From Candidatus Nitrotoga sp. 1052 (GTDB taxonomy: Bacteria > Pseudomonadota > Gammaproteobacteria > Burkholderiales > Gallionellaceae), in the NCBI RefSeq assembly GCF_927312905.1, contig NZ_CAKMHQ010000094.1, positions 1 to 32,889 on the forward strand: a stretch of DNA of 32,889 nucleotides. The letters run 5' to 3'. Under the pieces are notes generated by a model, which made no database searches, was not told the DNA's origin, and saw only the letters and a program-made list of their open reading frames with translations. This document shows positions 6,530-17,577 of the stretch, in pieces. Both the position numbers and the translations under genes were made by a program. Within the stretch, counting starts at the first letter, position 1, and each line of letters starts with the position of its first letter.

Positions 6530-7543
6530 TTATGCCGCTTTCACATTAGCGCAGCGAACCCCCAATTGCAGCAACTCATCCCACACGTTGCCGCGGCGCA
6601 AGCCCTTAACCACCTTGTCCACGTGCGCGGCCTGGCGCAAGGCACGCTCGGCTATAGCCGGGCTGAAGCGCCGCACAGCGCGCTCCACGAGCTTTTGGCG
6701 TGCGCCCCATACACGCGCATCGCGTAGCGCAGAAGCCAAATTGCCGCTGTGCTGCATGGCACGCAACACCTTGCTCAACGTGCGGATGTCTTCGGCCAGC
6801 GCCCACAGTATCAGCACGGTAGCCGTGCCTTCCGCACGCAGACCATCGAGGATGCGCGCATACCGCGCTACATCACCCGCCAGCATGGCCTCGGACAGCT
6901 TGAACACGTCGTAGCGCGCCACATCCATCACGGAGTCCTTCACCTGTTCGAAAGATAATGGCCCGGCAGGAAACAGCAGGGCGAGCTTTTGAATTTCTTG
7001 ATAAGCCGCCAGCAAATTGCCTTCCACCCGCTCCGCGAGAAACACCAGCGTGTCCGCATCAGCGGATTGATTCTGTCGCTTCAATCGGCTTGCAATCCAG
7101 GCCGGCAGTGCATTCAGCGCAATTTCCTCGGTGGCGATTATCACCCCCTGCGCTGACAGCGCAGTGAACCACTTGCTGCCCAAGGCAGTCTTGTCCAATC
7201 TTGGCAGCGATACCAGCGTGACTGTGTCGGCGCTCAATTTCTGGCAATAATCCTGCAAGGCCTGCGCACCTTCCACACCCGGCTTGCCGGATGGAATGCG
7301 CAGGTCCACCAGTTTGCGCGTGGAGAAGAGCGACAAGCTTTGCGCGCTGTTGCGCAACTCTGCCCACTTGAAGCCCGGCTCAGCAATTAGCACTTCACGT
7401 TCGGTATAGCCTGCCGTGCGTGCTGCAGCGCGGATGGCATCGGCAGCCTCGATAGCAAGCAGCAACGCCTCGCCGTGAATGACATACAGCGGCGCAAGCC
7501 CTTGGGCAAGATGATGCGACAAATCCCCCTCAGAAAGTTTCAT
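6530..7543 (-). CDS. holA: DNA polymerase III subunit delta
   Basis: The delta subunit is the wrench of the clamp loader that opens the beta sliding clamp during replication. The protein is 337 residues, normal for HolA. It opens with the ATPase-like fold at LAPLYVIHGEALLLAIEAAD, has the clamp-binding region around FSTRKLVDLRIPSGKPG, and a C-terminal collar domain (LILWALAEDIRTL... and FSPAIAERALRQAAHVDK). As in other delta subunits the Walker A loop is absent. It starts 16 bases after the lptE stop, in the conserved order leuS-lptE-holA, so co-transcription is likely. Confidence 0.95.
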   Translation of the reverse strand: MKLSEGDLSHHLAQGLAPLYVIHGEALLLAIEAADAIRAAARTAGYTEREVLIAEPGFKWAELRNSAQSLSLFSTRKLVDLRIPSGKPGVEGAQALQDYCQKLSADTVTLVSLPRLDKTALGSKWFTALSAQGVIIATEEIALNALPAWIASRLKRQNQSADADTLVFLAERVEGNLLAAYQEIQKLALLFPAGPLSFEQVKDSVMDVARYDVFKLSEAMLAGDVARYARILDGLRAEGTATVLILWALAEDIRTLSKVLRAMQHSGNLASALRDARVWGARQKLVERAVRRFSPAIAERALRQAAHVDKVVKGLRRGNVWDELLQLGVRCANVKAA

Positions 7544-7559
7544 GGTAGGTCAGCTAGTT

Positions 7560-8081
7560 TCATTGCGGTGATTGCGGCTTGGCCAGGCTCAAGCGGCGCA
7601 ATATCTGCTGTACCGCATCCTTGCGCATGTCTTGATAAAGCAGCGTTTCCTCCATTTCCTTAGCAAGAATCTGTGTGTTGTCATAAGATAAATAACGCTG
7701 CAGCACGATTTCATCTGCAGGAACCCATTCCTGCTGTTTACTATCGTAAGCACGCAACGAAACACGGTAATTCAACTGGAATTCGCGTATGCGACCGGCA
7801 TCGCTCAAGGAAAGTATCTGCTTGCTCATAGTTTCGGAAACGATATGCAGAACCAGTTGCGCGTTTTCGGGCGAGTCAACGAGCTTAATGTTATATAACT
7901 GCACAGCGCGTTTTAAATCGAGAATGAACGGCGCATTGGCGTTAGGTGTCTGTATGAATAATGTCTGGAATGGGAATGTAAACCCCCCTTGTCCCTGCCC
8001 GCGCAAATGGAAGCCGCACGCACCCAACAGCAGCGTGAGCATCAACAGCGGTAGTATCAGCAGATTTGTGCGCATCGGCAT
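7560..8081 (-). CDS. lptE: LPS-assembly lipoprotein LptE
   Basis: LptE plugs the LptD barrel in the outer membrane and helps deliver lipopolysaccharide to the surface. The 173-residue product has a lipoprotein signal ending in LLGAC with the lipidated Cys22, followed by GFHLRGQG, the typical family opening of the mature protein. The rest is a small alpha/beta domain of the LptE/RlpB type. ATG 8081 or the in-frame ATG at 8075 (better spaced from GGAAAG) may be used. It lies 11 bases from the leuS stop and 16 bases before holA, the usual betaproteobacterial arrangement. Its partner lptD is not in the window. Confidence 0.93.
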   Translation of the reverse strand: MPMRTNLLILPLLMLTLLLGACGFHLRGQGQGGFTFPFQTLFIQTPNANAPFILDLKRAVQLYNIKLVDSPENAQLVLHIVSETMSKQILSLSDAGRIREFQLNYRVSLRAYDSKQQEWVPADEIVLQRYLSYDNTQILAKEMEETLLYQDMRKDAVQQILRRLSLAKPQSPQ

Positions 8082-8092
8082 CTTTCCAAAGG

Positions 8093-10958
<2,866 letters not shown>

Positions 10959-11001
10959 GCCGCCAAAATAAATTTTTAATATCCTTCAGGAGAGTTTTAC
11001 T

Positions 11002-11889
11002 ATGTCCCGCAAGCACCCCGTGATTGCTGTGACCGGTTCATCGGGCGCCGGCACTACTACCGCCAAGCGCGCTTTTGAAAATATTTTCCGCCGTGAGCAC
11101 ATAAATGCCGCCGTGATTGAAGGTGACAGCCTGCACAGCCTGGACCGCCTGGAGTTCCGGGCTGCCGTGGCTGAAGCTGGCAAGGCAGGCAATCATTCGT
11201 TCAGCCACTTTGGACCCGAAGCCAACCATTTCGACAAGATCGAAGAGACCTTCAAGTCTTATGGCAAAACCGGTTCCTGCAAGCGTCGTTATTACATTCA
11301 TAGCGATGCTGAAGCGAAGGAGCTGAATGCGCGCTTGAACACCAGCTTGAACCCCGGTCAATTTACGCCGTGGGAAGATATTGCCGCCGGTTCCGACCTG
11401 CTGTTTTATGAAGGTTTGCACGGCATGGTTAAGACAGATACCGTGGATGCAGCCAAGCATGTTGATTTGAGCATCGGCGTGGTTCCCATCGTCAATCTGG
11501 AATGGATACAGAAAATCCATCGTGATCAAGCTGAGCGTGGCTATTCCGCTGAAGCGACGGTAGACACCATCCTGCGCCGCATGCCGGACTATATTAATTT
11601 CATCACACCACAATTTTCGCGTACTGATATTAACTTTCAGCGCGTGTCTACGGTGGACACTTCCAACCCTTTCATTGCACGTGATATCCCTACACCGGAC
11701 GAAAGTTTTGTAGTGATTCGTTTCCGCGATTCCAAAGGCGTGGATTTTCCATACCTTATTGACATGATTCAATGTTCATTCATGTCGCGCTCGAATACCA
11801 TTGTAGTACCCGGTGGCAAAATGAGCTTTGCGATGGAAGTGATTCTGGCTCCAATCATGCATGAAATGCTGCAGAACAGAAATAAATAA
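11002..11889 (+). CDS. prkB: Phosphoribulokinase (bacterial class I)
   Basis: The enzyme phosphorylates ribulose 5-phosphate to ribulose 1,5-bisphosphate, the Calvin-cycle step that supplies RuBisCO. It is 295 residues, the length of bacterial (octameric) PRKs. The P-loop is GSSGAGTTT (12-20), followed by IEGDSLHS with the acidic residue typical of the active site, and FYEGLHGM as the Walker B-like strand. The ATG is preceded by AGGAGA (10988-10993) at good spacing. An intrinsic terminator follows 21 bases after the stop, so it seems to be a single-gene unit. The RuBisCO genes are not in the window, so the cycle genes are scattered in this genome. The gene may be named cbbP. Confidence 0.96.
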   Translation: MSRKHPVIAVTGSSGAGTTTAKRAFENIFRREHINAAVIEGDSLHSLDRLEFRAAVAEAGKAGNHSFSHFGPEANHFDKIEETFKSYGKTGSCKRRYYIHSDAEAKELNARLNTSLNPGQFTPWEDIAAGSDLLFYEGLHGMVKTDTVDAAKHVDLSIGVVPIVNLEWIQKIHRDQAERGYSAEATVDTILRRMPDYINFITPQFSRTDINFQRVSTVDTSNPFIARDIPTPDESFVVIRFRDSKGVDFPYLIDMIQCSFMSRSNTIVVPGGKMSFAMEVILAPIMHEMLQNRNK

Positions 11890-11910
11890 CTTTTTATAAT
11901 TTGATGTTAG

Positions 11911-11949
11911 CGGGGAATCAGGCATAGCTGCTGGTTCCCCGTTTTGTTT
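11911..11949 (+). terminator. Rho-independent terminator after phosphoribulokinase
   Basis: CGGGGAATCAG (11911-11921) pairs with CTGGTTCCCCG (11931-11941) over 11 bp with one G-U pair, a nine-base loop, then TTTTGTTT. The uvrD start is only 14 bases further on, so uvrD would rely on read-through or a promoter overlapping the hairpin. Confidence 0.9.
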
Positions 11950-11962
11950 ACGGATATACCTA

Positions 11963-14137
11963 ATGGATTTTCTTTCCGGCCTTAATCCAGAACAGCGCGC
12001 TGCCGTTACCCTGCCGGAACAATCGGCGCTGATCCTGGCCGGTGCGGGCAGCGGCAAAACACGCGTGCTGACCACACGTATCGCCTGGCTGATCAGCACC
12101 GGACAAGTCAGCCCGCATGGCATTCTGGCTGTCACCTTCACGAACAAGGCGGCGAGGGAAATGCTCCTGCGCTTGTCCGCCATGCTGCCGATCAACATAC
12201 GCGGGCTATGGATGGGCACTTTTCATGGGCTGTGTAACCGTATGTTGCGCGCCCATCACCGCGAAGCCATGTTGCCGCAGACTTTCCAGATTCTGGATAG
12301 CGCCGACCAGCTTGCTTCCATCAAGCGGTTAATGAAAGTGCTCAATGTGGATGACGAAAAATATCCACCGCGCGAGGTTCAGAGCTTTATCAGCGGCAAC
12401 AAGGAACAAGGCCTGCGCGCGCATGAGGTGGAAGCCTTTGATCCCTATACCCGCCGCAGGGTGGAAATTTTTGCTGCCTATGATGAGCAGTGCCAGCGCG
12501 AAGGCGTCGTGGATTTTTCCGAGTTGCTATTGCGCTGCTACGAATTGCTGTCGCGCAACCAACCATTACGGGAGCATTATCAGGCTCGCTTCCGCCACAT
12601 TTTGGTGGATGAATTTCAGGACACCAACCGCTTGCAATACCAATGGCTAAAATTATTGGCTGGGCAACATAATGTCCTGTTTGCGGTGGGCGACGATGAC
12701 CAATCTATTTATGCGTTTCGTGGCGCGAATGTTGGCAACATGCAGGAGCTGACGCGCGATTTTCATGTGCAGAATGTAATCAAACTGGAGCAGAACTATC
12801 GCTCGCACGGCAACATCCTGGATGCCGCCAATGCACTCATCAAGAATAATCGCAGCCGTCTTGGCAAGAATTTATGGACCTCGGAAAATAAAGGGGAGCC
12901 AATACGCGTGTACGAGGCGCCCACCGATGCGGAAGAAGCCAGATTCATCGTAGACGAGGCGCGCCAACTCAATCGCGAAGGCGTTCATCTGGCCGAGATG
13001 GCCGTTTTATACCGTTCCAATGCTCAGTCGCGCGTCATCGAACACGCACTGGTATCAGCCGGCGTGGCCTATCGCGTGTATGGCGGACTGAGGTTTTTCG
13101 AGAGACAGGAAATCAAGCATGCGCTGGCTTATCTGCGCCTGATACAAAACTCGGATGACGATAACGCGCTGCTGCGCATCATCAACTTTCCTACGCGCGG
13201 CATCGGTGCGCGCACTATCGAACAATTACAAGAAGCGGCTCGTGCGCAAAATGTCAGCCTGTGGCACGCGGCAAAACAGTCGAGCGGCAAGGTGGCGACG
13301 TTTGTAAATTTAATCGACATGATGGCCGATGCCACTCGTGAACTGCCATTGCCGGAAGTCATCGATCATATAATTCTGCACAGCGGGTTGCTTGCACATT
13401 ATCAAAACGAAACGGGTGTCAAACAGCGCGAGGCTCAGGAACGGCTGGAAAACCTCAATGAACTGATCAATGCCGCGACACTGTTTGTGCATGAGAACGA
13501 GGACGACAGCCTTACTTCCTTTCTCACTCATGCCGCGCTTGAATCAGGTGAAAGTCAGGCAGAAGCTGACGCGGATGCGCTGCACCTGATGACGGTACAC
13601 TCATCCAAAGGTTTGGAATTTCATACTGTGTTCATGAGCGGGCTGGAAGAGGGCTTATTCCCGCACCAGAACAGCCGCATGGCGGATGCCGGTGTGGATG
13701 AAGAACGCCGTCTGATGTATGTGGCTATCACACGCGCACGGCGCAGGCTGTATCTCACCTTTGCACAGAGCCGCATGTTGCATGGACAGGTGAATTACAA
13801 CTTGATGTCCAGCTTTTTGCGCGAGCTGCCGGAGGAGTTGTTGCACTGGATAACGCCGCGCATAACGGCACGCAATAACTTTAGCTCTTCTGCTTATTCA
13901 ACCCCTTTCACTCCCAAGCCCTCCCCTATCAGCATGAGAGGGCTTGGGGGAGAAAAAAGCGTTAGTGCTCAAAATTCTCCATGGCATATTAGCCAGGCAG
14001 TGCATCACGCCAAGTTTGGCGAAGGGGTCATAGTCAACATTGAAGGCGGTGATTCAGATATGCGCGTACAGGTGAATTTTCGCACTGCCGGTACGAAGTG
14101 GCTGGCGCTGGAATTCGCGAAGCTCACCCCACTTTAA
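11963..14137 (+). CDS. uvrD: DNA helicase II UvrD/PcrA (superfamily 1A)
   Basis: A 3'-5' DNA helicase acting in nucleotide excision and mismatch repair. The 724-residue product begins with the Q-motif LNPEQRAAV, Walker A GAGSGKT (27-33), motif Ia AVTFTNKAA, Walker B ILVDEFQDTN, motif III GDDDQSIYAFRGAN, motif IV EQNYRSHGNI, motif V HSSKGLEF and motif VI YVAITRARRRLYL. The C-terminal Tudor-like domain (AVHHAKFGEGVIVNIEGG onward) is intact. In the linker before it, residues about 651-663 are encoded by a GC-rich palindrome that looks like an inserted REP-type repeat read in frame. The start ATG follows the prkB terminator closely. Confidence 0.97.
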   Translation: MDFLSGLNPEQRAAVTLPEQSALILAGAGSGKTRVLTTRIAWLISTGQVSPHGILAVTFTNKAAREMLLRLSAMLPINIRGLWMGTFHGLCNRMLRAHHREAMLPQTFQILDSADQLASIKRLMKVLNVDDEKYPPREVQSFISGNKEQGLRAHEVEAFDPYTRRRVEIFAAYDEQCQREGVVDFSELLLRCYELLSRNQPLREHYQARFRHILVDEFQDTNRLQYQWLKLLAGQHNVLFAVGDDDQSIYAFRGANVGNMQELTRDFHVQNVIKLEQNYRSHGNILDAANALIKNNRSRLGKNLWTSENKGEPIRVYEAPTDAEEARFIVDEARQLNREGVHLAEMAVLYRSNAQSRVIEHALVSAGVAYRVYGGLRFFERQEIKHALAYLRLIQNSDDDNALLRIINFPTRGIGARTIEQLQEAARAQNVSLWHAAKQSSGKVATFVNLIDMMADATRELPLPEVIDHIILHSGLLAHYQNETGVKQREAQERLENLNELINAATLFVHENEDDSLTSFLTHAALESGESQAEADADALHLMTVHSSKGLEFHTVFMSGLEEGLFPHQNSRMADAGVDEERRLMYVAITRARRRLYLTFAQSRMLHGQVNYNLMSSFLRELPEELLHWITPRITARNNFSSSAYSTPFTPKPSPISMRGLGGEKSVSAQNSPWHISQAVHHAKFGEGVIVNIEGGDSDMRVQVNFRTAGTKWLALEFAKLTPL
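13911..13950. repeat. REP-like palindrome inside the uvrD coding sequence
   Basis: CCCAAGCCCTC (13913-13923) is perfectly complementary to GAGGGCTTGGG (13938-13948) with a 14-base loop, extended by two more pairs at each end. The shape and CCCTC/GAGGG composition are like extragenic palindromes, but here it is translated in frame (roughly PKPSPISMRGLGG) in the variable linker of UvrD. Confidence 0.65.
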
Positions 14138-14237
14138 TAACGGCCAGTATCCATATCTCCGGCCTGGTTAATATACGGGGTGGACGTCATATTCTCTATC
14201 CATGCAGAATGGCCAGATGCACAAGAGGTGCAGTCAT

Positions 14238-14513
14238 TCAATACACCGCATCGTGGTCGCCCACGTTCACAGGGATAATCTGTTCATCCTGAATCAACAG
14301 CTCCAGCGTAATACGGTAAGAAAGATTGATGGAAACCGAATGCAGGGCTTGCAGCTTTCCACTCAAGGGATGCAAGCGCAATGAAGGGTGATGGGGATTC
14401 ATCTCAAGGAGTTGCAGGGTTTTAAGATACTGCTTCTCCAGATCGGGATGCCGCTTGAGAAAACGCGCCGCGCATCTTGTATATTGCTCGGTAAAAACCA
14501 AGCGATAGCTCAT
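14238..14513 (-). CDS. Type II toxin of the RelE/ParE superfamily (YafQ-like mRNA interferase)
   Basis: The 91-residue product has the compact RelE/ParE fold pattern: a first strand YRLVFTEQ, two helices (RFLKRHPDLEKQ and the following KTLQLLEMNP), then LRLHPLSGKLQALHSVSI and a last strand ending IIPVNVGDHDAVY. The basic residues, Arg67 and the C-terminal GDHDAVY with His87 correspond to the YafQ-like active-site region, suggesting ribosome-dependent mRNA cleavage, although substrate cannot be told from sequence. Its ATG overlaps the antitoxin stop by four bases (ATGA), the usual translational coupling. It faces uvrD convergently. Confidence 0.85.
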   Translation of the reverse strand: MSYRLVFTEQYTRCAARFLKRHPDLEKQYLKTLQLLEMNPHHPSLRLHPLSGKLQALHSVSINLSYRITLELLIQDEQIIPVNVGDHDAVY

Positions 14514-14767
14514 GCCGCGGATTTCACCCGTGCCACATGCTCCTCTGGCGACTCCTGCACAAATCGTCCCGCCGCCAGATCAGCGCGGGCTTCAGCCAGC
14601 GCCACCTCCAGCTCGCACTCGCGCAAATAGTGATATTGCGCAATATCCATCACCACGAAACGTTCCTTGCCGCGCACCGAAACAATCGCCTCGGAATGCT
14701 CGGCCAGAACGGACTCGATAGCGGCCACCCCTTTTGTTTTCAGATCATTGGCCGTCAAATGCGACAT
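14510..14767 (-). CDS. Antitoxin of the Phd/YefM family
   Basis: An 85-residue antitoxin that should bind and neutralise the toxin encoded directly downstream and repress their common promoter. The N-terminal DNA-binding part shows MSHLTANDLKTKGVAAIESV, then EAIVSVRGKERFVVMDIAQYHYLRE, the characteristic strand-turn-strand of Phd/YefM proteins. The C-terminal helix (ALAEARADLAAGRF... followed by SPEEHVARVK) is the toxin-wrapping part. An excellent ribosome site AAGGAGAT lies before the ATG. A 10-bp palindrome about 50 bases upstream is a candidate operator. Confidence 0.88.
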   Translation of the reverse strand: MSHLTANDLKTKGVAAIESVLAEHSEAIVSVRGKERFVVMDIAQYHYLRECELEVALAEARADLAAGRFVQESPEEHVARVKSAA

Positions 14768-15376
14768 AGCTTATCTCCTTAGGAAGTTGTTATTCAATGC
14801 GATAGATAGTGCGCTATATCGTACGATTAATCAAGCTAAGCACGTCGCCGTTTCCCTCGAACAACAGGCAGTCTTCGAGCGATGGCTGCAACCTGAATCG
14901 ACGCTGCCACATAGCGGACACTTCGACAAATAAAATATTGTACAGACCCATTGTGTCTTCATTGTATATGTTGTGCATGCGATATGAGTCTGGCGGGGAT
15001 GCAGATGGGGTCTTTGATAAACCAGAAGCATAGCATCTGAATGTCGAAAATTTTTACAGTCTCGCTTGGAAACTTTGCAGACGGGCTGCTGCCGCTCACA
15101 CCGATAACATTTAACATGCTGAAATTAAATTGAATTAAATTTTAATGTTGTATACTGGCATGGATCATGCTTATGATTGGCAAGTCAGAATCATGTCTGA
15201 CATATTTTTTATATTCAACAACTAAGCTACTCGTTAGGCGCGTCAAAATTCTTTACATACTTATAATGGAGGATATAAGTATTAATATAGATCAATTGCA
15301 TGCATTTATGTCATGGTGTTTTCAAAATAAAAAAATAAAATTCGTAACCATCAGCTTTCATTCATAGGGGATCCAA
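14768..15376. other. Gene-poor AT-rich stretch upstream of the toxin-antitoxin pair and the PEP-CTERM gene
   Basis: About 600 bases hold no supportable gene. Toward the left is the candidate toxin-antitoxin control region. Short frames at 14831-15031 (minus) and 15167-15367 (plus) lack ribosome sites and recognisable protein patterns. TTGAAT (15130-15135) and TATACT (15151-15156) with a 15-bp spacer may be a promoter for the PEP-CTERM gene, which would then have a leader of about 215 bases. Confidence 0.4.
14818..14827. promoter_or_regulatory. Candidate operator of the toxin-antitoxin pair
   Basis: ATCGTACGAT is a perfect 10-bp palindrome 51 bases upstream of the antitoxin start. Phd/YefM antitoxins bind short palindromes in their promoter region. 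No firm -10/-35 pair was identified, so this is inference from position and symmetry. Confidence 0.35.
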
Positions 15377-16114
15377 ATGATTAAGAAATCACAGTTCGCT
15401 TTTGCACTTGGGATGGCCTTTGCCTCCTTCTTTGCAGGCGCGGCACCCATTCAGCTAATTACAAACGGCGGATTCGAGACCGGCACCTTTGCCGGCTGGA
15501 CCGTCACTGATCTCGCAGGTGGTTCTGGCTCGTGGTTCATCGACGATGCCAACGGCACAACGCCTCTCTCTGGACAGTCAACGATGGGGCCCGCATCAGG
15601 TAGTTTTTACGCAGTGACCGATCAATTCGGCCAGGGTACTCACGTTCTTGAGCAGTTTTTTATTGTCCCTGTTGGTGCAACCTCGGTGGCGCTTTCTTTT
15701 GACATGTTCATGAACGACTGGGACAGTGGCCCGATCGTGAATCCTGTGGGCTTGAATGATGACACGGCTGGCGCCAACCAGCACGCTCGGGTCGATATCA
15801 TGACGGCTCTCGCTGGTGCTTTTTCCACCGCGGCCCTTGATATCGTCGCATCTCCAGTTCCGCCTGGTGTTGATGCCGGTGCCGACCCGCATGCCTATAC
15901 CCCCTACCTATTCGATATTACGGCACTGGTAACCCCTGGATCCACGTACAAACTTCGCTTCGGCGAAGTGGATAACCAATCATTCTTTAATCAGGGTGTC
16001 GATAATGTCAGCATTCTGGCTGACACTGCACAAGTGCCCGAACCCGCCTCACTGGTGCTGTTTGGCCTTGGCTTGGCTGGTTTAGCTTCTGCCCGTCGCC
16101 GCAAGACCGTGTAA
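15377..16114 (+). CDS. PEP-CTERM sorting domain protein, surface or extracellular
   Basis: A 245-residue exported protein. Signal peptide: MIKKSQFAFALGMAFASFFAGA, with cleavage near residue 23. The body begins LITNGGFETGTFAGWTV, the start of a beta-sandwich module common in carbohydrate-binding or matrix proteins, followed by FIVPVGATSVALSF and Asp/Asn-rich loops. It ends with a PEP-CTERM tail: VPEPASLVLFGLGLAGL (220-236), a membrane-spanning stretch and a basic end ARRRKTV. In bacteria with exosortase EpsH this tail directs processing at the envelope, usually linked to exopolysaccharide; no exosortase gene is in this window. AGGGGAT precedes the ATG and a terminator follows, so it is a single-gene unit. 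The ligand is unknown. Confidence 0.9.
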   Translation: MIKKSQFAFALGMAFASFFAGAAPIQLITNGGFETGTFAGWTVTDLAGGSGSWFIDDANGTTPLSGQSTMGPASGSFYAVTDQFGQGTHVLEQFFIVPVGATSVALSFDMFMNDWDSGPIVNPVGLNDDTAGANQHARVDIMTALAGAFSTAALDIVASPVPPGVDAGADPHAYTPYLFDITALVTPGSTYKLRFGEVDNQSFFNQGVDNVSILADTAQVPEPASLVLFGLGLAGLASARRRKTV

Positions 16115-16132
16115 CAAGCAGCTTCGGGAAAC

Positions 16133-16163
16133 AAAAAGCCCGGCAGGTAACTGTCGGGTTTTT
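16133..16163 (+). terminator. Rho-independent terminator of the PEP-CTERM gene
   Basis: CCCGGCAG (16139-16146) pairs with CTGTCGGG (16151-16158) with one G-U pair and a GTAA loop. Flanking A-run and T-run extend the stem and supply the U-tract. It begins 18 bases after the stop codon. Confidence 0.9.
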
Positions 16164-16176
16164 CCAAACAGTAAAT

Positions 16177-16225
16177 GGGTTGAGTAGAGAACAGGCTCTC
16201 ACCTGCCCACCCTCATCAAACCGTG
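16177..16225 (-). mobile_element. Group II intron-like RNA remnant, copy 2
   Basis: On the minus strand it reads GCACGGTTTGATGAGGGTGG, a hairpin of different bases from copy 1 but similar shape (GGGCAGG...CCTGTTC) and ends CTACTCAACCC. The conserved outer blocks and altered but still pairable stem point to a structured RNA relic shared with 1553-1610. No reverse transcriptase is nearby. Confidence 0.45.
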
Positions 16226-16234
16226 CAAAAATGA

Positions 16235-16284
16235 GGACGCTACCCTTTAATTTCCATCTTCAGCACACACAAATGGCAGCGTCC
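16235..16284. repeat. Imperfect inverted repeat, possible element flank
   Basis: GGACGCTACC (16235-16244) and GGCAGCGTCC (16275-16284) are inverted copies with one mismatch, each next to a CCCTTT or its neighbour. Similar GGACGCTACCCTTT blocks are, from memory, often found near REP-associated transposase genes. No gene lies here. Confidence 0.35.
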
Positions 16285-16350
16285 CCTTTGAGTGTCCATA
16301 ATGTTACAACATCGAAAAACTGAATCCACTACAGATTCGAGGTGAGAAAT

Positions 16351-17577
16351 TCAACCTTTGATCGCCCACTCCACTGCCATAATCCGTGCCTCACGCACCT
16401 TGTCAGCAATAGCATTTTTATCCTCACATTGCTGCGCAATCTCCCCTGCATTCACTGTCTGCGCCGCCCGTAACATTCGCAACAGATAATCCGCCTGCGG
16501 ATAAGCATCCTGTTCATGTCCGGTCCGCCCCCGCGCATCTGACGCACATGCCTGCAGCAGGTGTGCGAAGCGTTCCGGCCTGCGCCACGCATCGCAACTC
16601 TGCAATATGGCGACTATGGTATCGGGGCGCAGCTCGGGGGCACGATGTACATTACCGTGATAGCGTGCCACCAGTAAGCTGAGGTCGCGGCAATCGTTGG
16701 TTACGCGCAGACGCACACACAAGGCACGCAACAAGTCCACACTGCGTACCTCGTGGCCGATGTGGCGCGGCAAAATATCCGTTGGCGTATTCCCCTTGCC
16801 GAGGTCGTGCGTGAGCGCAGAAAAACGCACTTCCAGCGGGTAGTCATGTTGAGCCGCATCGTCCAGCACCAGCATGGTGTGTATGCCGCAATCGATTTCC
16901 GGGTGATGTTTAGGCGGCTGTGGCACGCCGAACAACGCGTCTACCTCCGGCAAGATTTTCACCAGCGCACCGCAATCACGAAGCGTGAAAAAAAAACGTG
17001 ACGGCACTTTTTCCATCAGGCCACGCGCCAATTCTTGCCACACACGTTCCGGCACCAGCGCATCCACTTCACCATTTGCCACCATTGCGCGCATCAGCGA
17101 TAAAGTCTCCGGTGCTATGTTGAAACCGAAACGTGCCACGAAGCGTGCTGCGCGCAGAATCCGTACCGGGTCTTCGCTGAACGCCGAACTGACATGGCGT
17201 AAAATCCCGGCTCGCAAGTCGGCGATGCCGTTATTGGGGTCAATTAACTTGCCGTCTTGGTCGCGTGCAATGGCGTTAATGGTAAAGTCGCGGCGCAGCA
17301 AGTCTTGCTCCAGCGTCACGTCCGGCGCGGCATGAATGGCAAATCCCCTATAGCCCGGCGCGGTTTTACGCTCGGTGCGTGCCAGCGCATATTCCTCGTG
17401 TCTTTCAGGATGCAAGAACACCGGAAAATCCTTGCCCACCGGCGTATAGCCGCGCGCCACCATGTCTTCCGGCGTACTCCCCACCACTACCCAATCGTGG
17501 TCATTCACTGGCAGACCGAGCAGTTCGTCGCGCACAGCGCCGCCAACACTGTAAATTTTCAGGCCGCTATCTTTCAT
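16351..17577 (-). CDS. cca: Multifunctional CCA tRNA nucleotidyltransferase
   Basis: The enzyme adds and repairs the 3'-terminal CCA of tRNAs without a template. The 408-residue form matches the long gammaproteobacterial/betaproteobacterial type. Nucleotidyltransferase motifs are VGGAVRDELLG (11-21), NDHDWVVVG with the metal-binding Asp pair (Asp26, Asp28), RRDFTINAIA and the ILRAARFVARFGF arginine patch. A C-terminal HD phosphohydrolase domain is present (RFSALTHDLGKG), which gives 2',3'-cyclic phosphodiesterase and phosphatase activity in E. coli. ATG 17577 fits the family; the frame is open to 17604 but those residues lie inside slt. It overlaps the end of slt by 11 bases, so the two are translationally coupled. 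Confidence 0.96.
   Translation of the reverse strand: MKDSGLKIYSVGGAVRDELLGLPVNDHDWVVVGSTPEDMVARGYTPVGKDFPVFLHPERHEEYALARTERKTAPGYRGFAIHAAPDVTLEQDLLRRDFTINAIARDQDGKLIDPNNGIADLRAGILRHVSSAFSEDPVRILRAARFVARFGFNIAPETLSLMRAMVANGEVDALVPERVWQELARGLMEKVPSRFFFTLRDCGALVKILPEVDALFGVPQPPKHHPEIDCGIHTMLVLDDAAQHDYPLEVRFSALTHDLGKGNTPTDILPRHIGHEVRSVDLLRALCVRLRVTNDCRDLSLLVARYHGNVHRAPELRPDTIVAILQSCDAWRRPERFAHLLQACASDARGRTGHEQDAYPQADYLLRMLRAAQTVNAGEIAQQCEDKNAIADKVREARIMAVEWAIKG

Noticed and set aside
14831-15031. Cysteine-rich minus-strand frame upstream of the antitoxin
   Set aside because: No ribosome site, overlaps the probable toxin-antitoxin control region, and the many cysteines come from reading a non-coding frame.
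15167-15367. Plus-strand 66-codon frame before the PEP-CTERM gene
   Set aside because: AT-rich, no ribosome site, composition of unselected sequence.
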